From assembly GCA_002307115.1 (NCBI GenBank), contig DBTP01000087.1, forward strand, positions 1-10,546: a stretch of DNA of 10,546 nucleotides, written 5' to 3'. Source of the DNA: Fibrobacter sp. UBA1313. Its GTDB lineage: Bacteria > Fibrobacterota > Fibrobacteria > Fibrobacterales > Fibrobacteraceae. Numbering within the stretch: the stretch's first letter is position 1; every line of letters begins with the position of its first letter. The notes beneath the pieces were generated by a model. That model was given only the letters and a program-made list of their open reading frames with translations, did no database searches and was not told where the DNA came from. This document shows, piece by piece, positions 1 through 6,592 of this stretch. A program made the translations under genes and the position numbers.

Positions 1-248
1 CGAAATGCAGAGACTCCTCGAAGAAAGATTGCGTTTCACAAATACAGATTTCCTATCCGAAAGCATATAGTATTCCGGTAAAAATAATAGAGGCTTCTCG
101 AACAACCTATATCAAAGCACTCTCTGGACTGGAAACGATAGTGGATGCGGAAATGACAGTGACGTGCGCCTCTAAAAGAACGGATTTTGATATAAACTAC
201 TCCATCAAAATTACGGGCCTCTGTTCAAAAAAATCCTTTACCAAATAG
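1..248 (+). CDS. 3' end of a secreted-protein paralogue (5' end outside window)
   Basis: An open frame runs from the window edge (first full codon at 3) to a TAG stop at 246-248, giving the last 81 residues of a protein. I do not recognise a named family. The end reads TYIKALSGLETIV, then MTVTC, then YSIKITGLC, and closes with a short basic tail. This block recurs in the proteins at 1787-2401 (AYIQNLYGK, LVTC, YFIRITGPC) and 2412-2975 (AYIRSLYGK, IITC, YTIRITGAC), and more weakly in the one at 420-1058. The two C-terminal cysteines lie 19 residues apart here and 20 to 21 apart in the others, which fits a conserved disulphide in an exported domain. The signal peptide, if any, lies outside the window. 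Identity as a family member is well supported; function is unknown. Confidence 0.75.
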   Translation, partial: KCRDSSKKDCVSQIQISYPKAYSIPVKIIEASRTTYIKALSGLETIVDAEMTVTCASKRTDFDINYSIKITGLCSKKSFTK

Positions 249-419
249 CACCCACTTTGCCCCATTGATCCAGACAAAAATCTTTGTTTACACTCTATTT
301 ATTTTGCATATTTCGAAAGAAAAAAGCGATAACTAATAAAGGAATAGATTTGAATCTCCCACGCCGTGATCCTCAATCTGCAAATGAAGCCTTTCACCAA
401 AAATATGGAACAGGCGGTT

Positions 420-1058
420 ATGCGAAAACTTACACATGCCCTGAAGATTAAACCAATCTTCATTCTCACCCTGCTTACAGTCGGAATTTGTTTTGCTCAA
501 ACAGACTCTCTTTCTGAAGACTCCATTGCTGCTAAATTTTGTTTTTATGCGGATACAAGCAGAGAAGATACACAAACAATTGAGAGCGTTTGGAATCTGT
601 CGGTTTACGAGCAAATCATTCCGCTCACTATTACAATACAAACAGAAAGTTATGATTTCATGCCTATGATAAGTGCGGAATTAATCTCCAATATAAAACA
701 CCGGTTGTCTGGAATAGTACTTGAGGGTAGTGGTGCTTGCTATGGCTATAATCCACACACACGAAAAGGGTATAGTTGCAAAAGTAATAGAAAAAACGAA
801 TACTTCATTTATGATTATTTTAATTTTCTATATGCATACACAGATTCAGCAAAAATACCAGAGCTATTTGGCAAGGTCCTTCCGCTGGAATGGAGTCTGG
901 ACTTTTCGATGGGGAAACAAAAGCAAACTTTGTCCGGCAAGCATTATGTCTATGTTTCAGGCTTCTGCAATAAAGAACAAAGAGCGAGAATCAAAGGATT
1001 AAAAAAAGAGAAGGAAGAACGGATACAAGAGTGGGAGAGAGAAAGAGGAATCAACTGA
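420..1058 (+). CDS. Secreted protein, diverged member of the tandem paralogue family, with charged C-terminal tail
   Basis: This 212-residue protein has no recognised function. I start it at the ATG at 420, because that gives a clean signal peptide (MRKLTHALKIKPIFILTLLT, then VGICFAQ, likely cut after the FAQ) and has AGG at 412-414 as a weak ribosome site. In-frame ATGs at 366, 384 and 405 would only add residues before the hydrophobic core. Mature cysteines are at 41, 107, 120 and 183. The C-terminal block IPELFGK...YVYVSGFC at about 146-183 matches the family block of the neighbours (YIRSLYGK...YTIRITGAC), but the central TC cysteine is missing, so one possible disulphide is lost. After Cys183 it carries a Lys/Glu/Arg-rich, probably helical tail of about 29 residues that the other members lack. 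A 171-base gap precedes the start and a 122-base gap follows; I see no strong promoter in either. Confidence 0.75.
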   Translation: MRKLTHALKIKPIFILTLLTVGICFAQTDSLSEDSIAAKFCFYADTSREDTQTIESVWNLSVYEQIIPLTITIQTESYDFMPMISAELISNIKHRLSGIVLEGSGACYGYNPHTRKGYSCKSNRKNEYFIYDYFNFLYAYTDSAKIPELFGKVLPLEWSLDFSMGKQKQTLSGKHYVYVSGFCNKEQRARIKGLKKEKEERIQEWERERGIN

Positions 1059-1098
1059 ACGAATACGAGAGTTGGAGAAAAAGAAAGGGATAAATGAC
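1017..1098 (+). repeat. Two-copy imperfect tandem repeat, 40-base period, spanning a stop codon
   Basis: The purine-rich stretch at 1017-1056 is repeated imperfectly at 1057-1096. Copy one encodes ERIQEWERERGIN in the frame of the gene at 420 and then meets the TGA stop. Copy two encodes ERIRELEKKKGIN, but in the next frame, because the period is 40 and not 39. The stop of the upstream gene therefore lies at the junction of the two copies. Confidence 0.6.
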
Positions 1099-1180
1099 GG
1101 TCTAAAACCAATCAATCCGTTACGAGACTTATTGTTATACAAAAAACCACAACATTTCTATACAAAACACGATCCCTGCT

Positions 1181-1774
1181 ATGAAAACATTCATCTTCTG
1201 CCTCCTGTTCCTCTGCCTTGCCGCCTTCGCGAGAGAGAACCCGCGATGCACAGTCATCGGGACGAGAACCCTCACAGAAGGAGACTTGATCTGCGAATAC
1301 AGAACGTTTGCCTGCACGAAATACACCGTCATAAGAAAAGATTCAGCAGCGACTCACACCCTGTATGTGTCCGTGAGGTCCCCCTTTGAGAAGACTGAAC
1401 AAAAATTCCAATATGGCCTAGGATACAATGCCGAAGTAGACACCACAGAAATAGAGAGTCCCTGCTATTCCGCAAAGCAGGGCAAGAACAACGACACGCC
1501 CGATTTTGACGGAAGCACAGGTGGCGTAAGGACATCAACAATGGACTGTTTTCCTTCGGATACCGCCCAATGGTTCTGCGACTTTCTGCGTTTGGGGGAA
1601 TACAATAACAAGGACATTGAGAATATAAGGATTGGTCTCTCTTTTCACTGGAAAAACAAGGACGTGCGCGGAAAATATGAAAAAGAGATGTGGATCAGAG
1701 AAAACGAATCGGTGGAATGGCGACAGGGTGATTCCATAAGAGTAGCGGTGAAATATCTGAAAAACAAACGTTAA
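1181..1774 (+). CDS. Secreted cysteine-containing protein of unknown function
   Basis: This 197-residue protein is not one I recognise. The first 17 residues (MKTFIFCLLFLCLAAFA) form a textbook signal peptide, probably cut after AFA. The mature part has six cysteines (23, 38, 45, 95, 123, 133), an even number compatible with disulphides in the periplasm or outside the cell. It lacks the YIxxLxG / ITGxC block of its neighbours, so it is either unrelated or too diverged to tell by eye. The C-terminal third is rich in charged and aromatic residues. The start at 1181 has no clear Shine-Dalgarno sequence, but it is the only one that includes the signal peptide. It ends 12 bases before the next gene, so it is very probably co-transcribed with 1787-2401 and 2412-2975. 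Confidence 0.8.
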   Translation: MKTFIFCLLFLCLAAFARENPRCTVIGTRTLTEGDLICEYRTFACTKYTVIRKDSAATHTLYVSVRSPFEKTEQKFQYGLGYNAEVDTTEIESPCYSAKQGKNNDTPDFDGSTGGVRTSTMDCFPSDTAQWFCDFLRLGEYNNKDIENIRIGLSFHWKNKDVRGKYEKEMWIRENESVEWRQGDSIRVAVKYLKNKR

Positions 1775-1786
1775 AAAGTCAGCACC

Positions 1787-2401
1787 ATGAACCGACAAAA
1801 AATTTTCAAGCTCTTTTCCATTGCACTGATGCTCTGGGGCAGCATGGCCTTTGCACAGTCTGCACCCTCTAGAAATGACGCCTCCGCCGAGTATTGCATT
1901 TCGCCGAAACAAGAATTAAGACTTGTAAACGTCATACAACCGCTTCCCTCCATATCCATCGGAAAATCTGAGACTTTGTGTTGCGATTCTCATGGTGCCG
2001 GCTCTTGGACAAGATTCCAATTACCAGGAGCCTTTCGGGAAAGAACGAGATGTAATTTGAAAAATATGATATATCTCGGGTCAACCACGCTCTACTCTTC
2101 CTTGAAATCCAAGGATTCTTTGATGGAGACAACAAAAACAGAAAAAAAGACGAAAAATTCTTCCAATTGCAAATATCCGGCCCGATATTCTTTTGATTTT
2201 TATAAGGAAAAAGGATTACAAATTCCCGATTCGGCTCATTCCGAAGAGGCTTATATTCAGAATTTGTATGGAAAAATGTTTCCTGTCGAGACCACAATAT
2301 TGGTGACTTGCAGAGGACCAAAAATGAGGACCACCCTGAAGCAGCGCTACTTTATCCGCATCACAGGCCCGTGCCCGGATAGCATACTGAACAAGAAATG
2401 A
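1787..2401 (+). CDS. Secreted cysteine-rich protein of the tandem paralogue family
   Basis: This is a 204-residue protein of unknown function. The signal peptide covers residues 1-23 (MNRQKIFKLFSIALMLWGSM then AFA, cut before Gln24). The mature part has seven cysteines at 37, 65, 66, 89, 128, 175 and 196. The neighbour at 2412-2975 also has seven, in the same order: a Y-C near the mature N-terminus, a close pair, two spaced single ones, the TC cysteine, and the final Gly-x-Cys. The C-terminal block AYIQNLYGK (155-163), LVTC (172-175) and YFIRITGPC (188-196) is the clearest family signature. A Lys/Thr/Ser-rich low-complexity insert lies at about 115-127. No strong ribosome site precedes the ATG, but the 12-base gap after the upstream gene suggests coupling within one operon. 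Confidence 0.85.
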   Translation: MNRQKIFKLFSIALMLWGSMAFAQSAPSRNDASAEYCISPKQELRLVNVIQPLPSISIGKSETLCCDSHGAGSWTRFQLPGAFRERTRCNLKNMIYLGSTTLYSSLKSKDSLMETTKTEKKTKNSSNCKYPARYSFDFYKEKGLQIPDSAHSEEAYIQNLYGKMFPVETTILVTCRGPKMRTTLKQRYFIRITGPCPDSILNKK

Positions 2402-2411
2402 GAGGCTTCCC

Positions 2412-2975
2412 ATGCAACTGAAAACCACACTGTCAGCGATCCTTCTTGGCACAGCCATTACCTTCTCCAAAACGGATGCTGAAAAACTGATGGAGGAAAT
2501 CGAGCTTGCGCCCGCTACGGACTACTGCGTCCAGGGAGGGAGTGAACCAAAACTGATCCTTACGAACCGGCGGAACGAACCGCCCCCCGTTTACATCGCA
2601 GAGACGGACTCCATCCGGTGCAGTTGCTACCATGTAAAAATGCGCACGGATATCGAGTTCCCCCTGACTCCCGGCATCAAGCTGGATTGCACAGAGAATG
2701 ACCAGTTCTACGAACCCGATGCCTGCCCCTTTGGCGGAGAAGAAAAATCCTACACGGCATTTTATCAGGTGGAGATCCCAGGAGAATATATTATTCCCAC
2801 CTTCTATCTCGGAGACAATCCCAAGGCCTATATTCGGTCATTGTACGGAAAGACAATCACAACCGTCTGGGAGAGCATCATCACCTGCTCCCCGAGAATA
2901 TCCTCTTCCCTGGAGCAGGAATACACCATCCGCATCACTGGCGCGTGTCCGGCGGAGAAAAGGACTTCGCCGTAA
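2412..2975 (+). CDS. Secreted cysteine-rich protein of the tandem paralogue family
   Basis: This 187-residue protein of unknown function is the last of the + strand cluster. A signal peptide is likely in residues 1-23 (MQLKTTLSAILLGTAITFSK then TDA), with an AGAGG ribosome site at 2401-2405, seven bases before the ATG. Seven cysteines (39, 70, 72, 93, 105, 159, 179) follow the pattern of the upstream paralogue. The C-terminal block AYIRSLYGK (139-147), IITC (156-159) and YTIRITGAC (171-179) aligns with it almost without gaps. Only eight residues follow the final Cys, and the same is true of the other short members. It starts 10 bases after the stop of the previous gene. Its stop lies 53 bases from the convergent gene at 3029, with no obvious terminator hairpin between them. 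Confidence 0.85.
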   Translation: MQLKTTLSAILLGTAITFSKTDAEKLMEEIELAPATDYCVQGGSEPKLILTNRRNEPPPVYIAETDSIRCSCYHVKMRTDIEFPLTPGIKLDCTENDQFYEPDACPFGGEEKSYTAFYQVEIPGEYIIPTFYLGDNPKAYIRSLYGKTITTVWESIITCSPRISSSLEQEYTIRITGACPAEKRTSP

Positions 2976-3028
2976 GTTTGTTATGAATGCTGCCCCTGAA
3001 ACGCAATGTCTATCGGCACACAACGTTT

Positions 3029-3496
3029 TTATTTGTGATACTTTCCTGTCATTTCTTCAATGACAATTTCCACAACCGCAGTTCCATTGATCATGGTGTA
3101 AGGCATGTCGGGAAGCTCGGGAGCATACTTTTGGACAACAGCCTGCAAAATGGATTTGCGCGTTTCCAGGTCTGAAAGAATTGTCGCCGAGCCTAGAATA
3201 ACAACGCTCTCGTATTCGGTATCAGCCGTACACGGAGTATCCAGATTTTCCAGCATCAAAGACTTCATTTCATCCACTTCAAAACAGACTTTGGAGCATC
3301 TTTTGATGTTGTCTATTTTTTGTCCCTGTGACAAACCGTGAAAATAAATCTTGTTATTTTCATAGACAAAATGAACCGCTACCGTATAGGGATAACCATC
3401 TTCGTTGATGGTAGAAACGTGGCCAACCATAGCTTTCGTCAGTAAAAGATCTACGGATTCCTTTTCCATCCTATGTTTTTGCATTCGACTTTGCAT
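3029..3496 (-). CDS. Pyridoxamine 5'-phosphate oxidase-like flavoprotein (NimA-type)
   Basis: This 155-residue cytoplasmic protein has no signal peptide. It shows the split-barrel flavin-binding fold signature of the PNPOx-like / nitroimidazole-resistance (NimA) group: GHVSTINEDGYPYTVAVHFV at 25-44, then IYFHGL (50-55), then a KIDNIKR...KVCFEVDE segment (60-76). In this family such proteins bind FMN (or sometimes haem) as dimers; the physiological substrate is usually unknown, so nitroimidazole reduction should not be assumed. The length is normal for the group. I chose the ATG at 3496 because AGGA sits eight bases upstream. A second ATG four codons in (3484) would also leave the whole domain intact. 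It is transcribed alone or downstream of the cupin gene, across a 128-base gap. Confidence 0.85.
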   Translation of the reverse strand: MQSRMQKHRMEKESVDLLLTKAMVGHVSTINEDGYPYTVAVHFVYENNKIYFHGLSQGQKIDNIKRCSKVCFEVDEMKSLMLENLDTPCTADTEYESVVILGSATILSDLETRKSILQAVVQKYAPELPDMPYTMINGTAVVEIVIEEMTGKYHK

Positions 3497-3534
3497 ATTT
3501 TATATCCTATTTTTTGTGAATATTTTAAATCTAA

Positions 3535-3565
3535 CTCTTTGATCAGAAGTGAGGGATTTTTTTGC
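3535..3565. repeat. Intergenic repeat, copy A
   Basis: This 31-base stretch begins CTCTTTGATCAG and ends in seven T and GC. It matches copy B at 4209-4241 at about 28 of 33 aligned positions with two small gaps. It lies about 40 bases upstream of the start of the flavoprotein gene, in the gap before that gene. Confidence 0.5.
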
Positions 3566-3624
3566 AACTGATTTTGTGGTAAAGAAAGGAAGTAAACCCA
3601 CAACTTCTACTCGGCACTTCAAAT

Positions 3625-4041
3625 TCATTTTTTAATAGTTATTGGGGTGTCCTGTACACCAGCATAAAAAACTATAATTTCGGCCGGTTCATTACCGTCA
3701 TTTTTTCCGTAATGCCATTTATTAACGACCTCGACAATGGGGTCTCCCGCCTTTAAGTATAATGTCTTTCCGTCTTCAGTCACAACAGTGAGCTCTCCTT
3801 TTAGTAAGATACCCGCATTGATTACGGGATGTTTATGTAGTGGCAACTTTGTTTTGGGCGGAATTGTGATTTTTAAAATAGTGATCTCAGGTTTGCCATT
3901 GGCGTAGTTCGGTAGCATTTCCGCATCCCAACTTGAACTCGTTTTGGCTAATACATCCACTTTGACCGTATTTATATCTTCAGCCCAAACCTGACTCGAC
4001 AACATTAATGCCAAGTATATTCCACAAAATATTTTTTTCAT
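3625..4041 (-). CDS. Periplasmic single-domain cupin protein
   Basis: This 138-residue protein has a signal peptide (MKKIFCGIYLALMLSSQVWA, cut before Glu21), so the cupin should act in the periplasm. One small beta-barrel cupin domain follows at about 50-130. Motif 1 is PPKTKLPLHKHPVINAG (61-77), with metal ligands His69 and His71; the glutamate usual in this motif is replaced by Asn75. Motif 2 supplies His110 and Asn114 in WHYGKN. Proteins of this Cupin_2 type are often short binding proteins or metal-dependent enzymes whose substrate cannot be read from sequence; none is assigned here. The start at 4041 is preceded by purine-rich GAGAGGACAAGAGACA. A candidate promoter lies just upstream, and no terminator hairpin is visible after the stop. 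Confidence 0.85.
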   Translation of the reverse strand: MKKIFCGIYLALMLSSQVWAEDINTVKVDVLAKTSSSWDAEMLPNYANGKPEITILKITIPPKTKLPLHKHPVINAGILLKGELTVVTEDGKTLYLKAGDPIVEVVNKWHYGKNDGNEPAEIIVFYAGVQDTPITIKK

Positions 4042-4069
4042 TGTCTCTTGTCCTCTCGCAAATGTAACC

Positions 4070-4096
4070 AGTATAAATTTTCAGAATCTGTTACAA
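4070..4096 (-). promoter_or_regulatory. Candidate sigma70-type promoter of the cupin gene
   Basis: Read on the minus strand, TTGTAA (4096-4091) is followed after 15 bases by TATACT (4075-4070), which is five of six bases of the usual -10 box. The start codon at 4041 would then follow a leader of about 20 bases containing the purine-rich ribosome site. The spacer is shorter than the preferred 17, so this is only a candidate. Confidence 0.35.
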
Positions 4097-4208
4097 AAGT
4101 ACTCATCCGAGGTTAAAGATCCAAGTTTTTTCTGAATCCGTTAGGATGAACTCATTTGGTTGGCAATCTGATGAGCAGAAATGCGGTTCAGAGTAAATGA
4201 TCCTTTAT

Positions 4209-4241
4209 CTCTTTGATCAGGAGGTGAGAACATTTTTTTGC
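4209..4241. repeat. Intergenic repeat, copy B
   Basis: This is the second copy of the repeat seen at 3535-3565. The two share CTCTTTGATCAG exactly, then a variable AG/TGAG segment, then a run of seven T followed by GC. It contains the palindrome TGATCA. Confidence 0.5.
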
Positions 4242-4387
4242 CGTCGTACAACCAATATCTGCAAGTGTCCCTGATATTAATTTGTATCGTATGGAAAAAA
4301 GATTCATGACACAGCGAGCCTCTCTTTCTGCAACTCCTTTTTTCATCATGAACCAATGAGACTCTTTATTTTTTTTACCTTTGCTTT

Positions 4388-6592
4388 ATGAATTCAAACA
4401 TCCCAGTCTCTGCCACCACTAATGCCTTTCTCCCGATCAGCCGAGAGGAAATGGACGAACGCGGTTGGGATGAAGTCGATGTGATCATCGTGAGCGCGGA
4501 TGCCTATGTGGATCATCCTTCTTTCGGTCACGCCGTGATTGCGAGACTCATTGAGCACGAGGGTTTCCGGGTAGCGATTCTCCCCCAGCCAAACTGGCGC
4601 GATGATCTCCGTGATTTTAAAAAGTTAGGGAAACCGCGTCTGTTCTTTGGTATTTCGAGTGGTATGGATAGCATGGTGAATCACTACACTGCAGGCAAAC
4701 GTCTGCGGAGCGATGATGCCTATACTCCTGGTGGCAAAGCAGGATTTCGCCCGGATTATGCGACAACCGTATACTCCAAAATTTTGAAACAAATTTACCC
4801 AGAAACTCCCATTCTGCTCGGCGGGTTGGAAGCGAGTCTTCGCCGCGTGACTCATTACGACTACTGGCAAAATGCACTCAAACCGAGTATTCTTGCAGAA
4901 ACCCAAGCGGATCTTCTGGTCTATGGCATGGGCGAAAAGCCCCTCAAAGAAGTGCTCCGCCTCCTCAAAAAAGGCGTTCCCTTTAATAACCTCACGACCA
5001 TTCCCCAGACCGCATTTCTCACGCCTACCGAAAAGATTCCCAAAACAAAAGTTTGGGAAGACCTCATTCTCGCCAGTCACGAACAATGCCTTGAAAATAA
5101 ACACCTGCAAATACAGAATTACCAGCAGGTCGAAACCGAAAGCAATCGTATGCAAGCGCATCGCATTTTGCAAAGCATTGGCGAAAATACCGTAGTGATC
5201 AATCCTCCGTATCCGCCTTTGGCATCCGGTGAACTGGACGAAAGTTTTGAATACCCGTACATGCGACTTCCCCACCCGCGTTACAAAAAGCGCGGCCCCG
5301 TGCCCGCCTACGAAATGATCAAATACTCCATCAACACCCATCGCGGTTGTTTTGGCGGGTGCAGTTTCTGTGCCATTAGCGCCCATCAGGGGAAATTCAT
5401 CGCGAGCCGCAGCAGGGAAAGTATTCTTCGCGAAGTGGAAATCGTAACGAAAATGCCTGGGTTCGGTGGCACACTCACCGATTTGGGTGGACCCTCCGCC
5501 AACATGTACCTCATGGGCGGCAAAGACAAATTGCGCTGCGAAAAATGTGCGCGCGCGAGTTGTATTTTTCCCAAAATCTGTGACAACCTGAATACCAGTC
5601 ACAAAGAACTATTAAGCCTCTACGAAGAAATCCGCGCCAACCCCAAGGTGAATCACCTCTTTATCGGAAGCGGCATTCGCTACGATCTTCTATTGCAAGA
5701 GACGGAGGACAAAGCACTCCTCGCCGATCATGAAGCCTACACCAAGGCACTTATCGCGCACCATGTGAGTGGTCGTTTGAAAGTCGCCCCAGAACACACT
5801 TCAGAATCAGTTCTCAAAGTGATGCGAAAGCCATCATTCTCCCTTTTCTACAAATTCAAAGAAATCTTTGAACGCGAAAGTGCCCTCGCAGGGAAAAAGC
5901 AACAGCTTATTCCGTATTTTATTTCCAGTCACCCGGGCTGTACTGAAAAAGACATGGCTGAACTTGCTCTGGAGACCAAACAATTAGGATTCCATTTAGA
6001 ACAAGTTCAAGATTTTACGCCCACACCAATGACGCTTTCGACAGAACTTTATTACGCAGAATGTTATCCCGGGAGTGGGTCGCCGATTTACGTTGCCAAA
6101 AAGCCGGAGCAAAAAAGGAATCAACAACGCTTTTTCTTCTGGTATCTCCCCGAGAACCGTCCTTGGATTCGCGATACTCTGGAACGTCTAAAAATGGGGA
6201 AGGTCTCCCGCTTTTTGCTTTCCCGTTCCGCGAAAGAAGAAGGCCGCGAATACCGCCCGAGTGAAGACGAGCCAGAACCCCCTAAAAAACAACATTACGA
6301 ACCGTCTTACCCAGGCGCACCACGCATCAAGCCGCCGCGCGGGCAACGTGGGCCGCGTGAAAATATTCCAGCAAATACAGCCACCCGTAAAGAAGAAAAC
6401 TTTTCTGACAAAAAAGCCGTTCGGAACGAACACTTCGCTCACGAAACCCATTCTAAGGACGGGCTGAAGGATGGCGTGATTCCGCGTGACAAAAAAAATA
6501 CAGTGGAAAGAGAGAAGAACGTTCGCGAAGGGACGCGTCCTACTGGGAAACCGAATCCGAATAAGAAACCGCGGTGGCCACGTCAGCGGTGA
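4388..6592 (+). CDS. ygiQ: YgiQ-family (UPF0313) radical SAM protein
   Basis: This 734-residue protein is close to the usual family length. The conserved N-terminal domain starts at about residue 14 (FLPISREEMDERGWDEVDVI, then SADAYVDHPSFG) and continues through LLGGLEASLRR. The radical SAM core carries the cluster-binding motif CFGGCSFC with Cys321, Cys325 and Cys328. A second conserved cysteine set, Cys384, Cys387, Cys392 and Cys398, could hold another metal site. The late segment DFTPTPMTLSTELYYAECYP near 539 is typical of the C-terminal family domain. From about residue 612 the protein is a Lys/Arg/Pro-rich, probably disordered tail. The family's reaction is not established; it presumably cleaves S-adenosylmethionine for a radical modification. 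It stands alone on this strand, and its last 53 bases overlap the convergent ribF. Confidence 0.95.
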   Translation: MNSNIPVSATTNAFLPISREEMDERGWDEVDVIIVSADAYVDHPSFGHAVIARLIEHEGFRVAILPQPNWRDDLRDFKKLGKPRLFFGISSGMDSMVNHYTAGKRLRSDDAYTPGGKAGFRPDYATTVYSKILKQIYPETPILLGGLEASLRRVTHYDYWQNALKPSILAETQADLLVYGMGEKPLKEVLRLLKKGVPFNNLTTIPQTAFLTPTEKIPKTKVWEDLILASHEQCLENKHLQIQNYQQVETESNRMQAHRILQSIGENTVVINPPYPPLASGELDESFEYPYMRLPHPRYKKRGPVPAYEMIKYSINTHRGCFGGCSFCAISAHQGKFIASRSRESILREVEIVTKMPGFGGTLTDLGGPSANMYLMGGKDKLRCEKCARASCIFPKICDNLNTSHKELLSLYEEIRANPKVNHLFIGSGIRYDLLLQETEDKALLADHEAYTKALIAHHVSGRLKVAPEHTSESVLKVMRKPSFSLFYKFKEIFERESALAGKKQQLIPYFISSHPGCTEKDMAELALETKQLGFHLEQVQDFTPTPMTLSTELYYAECYPGSGSPIYVAKKPEQKRNQQRFFFWYLPENRPWIRDTLERLKMGKVSRFLLSRSAKEEGREYRPSEDEPEPPKKQHYEPSYPGAPRIKPPRGQRGPRENIPANTATRKEENFSDKKAVRNEHFAHETHSKDGLKDGVIPRDKKNTVEREKNVREGTRPTGKPNPNKKPRWPRQR
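6540..6592. other. Convergent 53-base coding overlap of ygiQ and ribF
   Basis: Both genes are read through this stretch in opposite directions, each ending inside the other. The conserved part of RibF (EQKFSSLDTLKAQITADV) ends about where the overlap begins, so the overlap encodes the dispensable tails of both proteins. No terminator hairpin is visible for either transcript here. Confidence 0.8.

Larger units (their letters stand above)
4042..4387. other. Divergent intergenic region between the cupin gene and ygiQ, with degenerate repeats
   Basis: These 346 bases hold no gene I can support. A 71-codon open frame on the minus strand (4141-4356) has no signal peptide, no domain and many stop-flanked remnants around it; I do not call it a gene. 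The stretch contains copy B of the intergenic repeat (4209-4241). It also has an imperfect direct repeat of about 33 bases spaced 50 apart (from 4081 and from 4131: TCAGAATCTGTTA / TCTGAATCCGTTA, both followed by ACTCAT). Promoters for both flanking genes must lie here or nearby. No strong Shine-Dalgarno sequence precedes the ygiQ ATG, which follows a pyrimidine-rich run. Confidence 0.5.

Noticed and set aside
366..419. Earlier starts (366, 384, 405) for the secreted protein at 420
   Set aside because: They add residues before the signal peptide and lack a ribosome site; the start at 420 gives a normal signal peptide.
249..419. Promoter boxes in the A+T-rich gap before 420
   Set aside because: Hexamers such as TTGTTT (284-289) with CATATT (307-312) match the consensus too weakly in such A+T-rich sequence to be called.
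1072..1389. Plus-strand open frame of 105 codons
   Set aside because: Its first part is the second copy of the 40-base repeat, and most of the rest overlaps the signal-peptide gene at 1181 in another frame.
4141..4356. Minus-strand open frame of 71 codons in the cupin-ygiQ gap
   Set aside because: It has no ribosome site, domain or signal peptide, and it overlaps repeat copy B and the degenerate direct repeats. It is more likely non-coding or a decayed repeat, though a genome search for copies could change this.
4625..5602. Long minus-strand open frame of 325 codons
   Set aside because: It lies wholly inside ygiQ on the opposite strand, has no recognisable domain, and ygiQ is certain. It is a shadow caused by codon bias.
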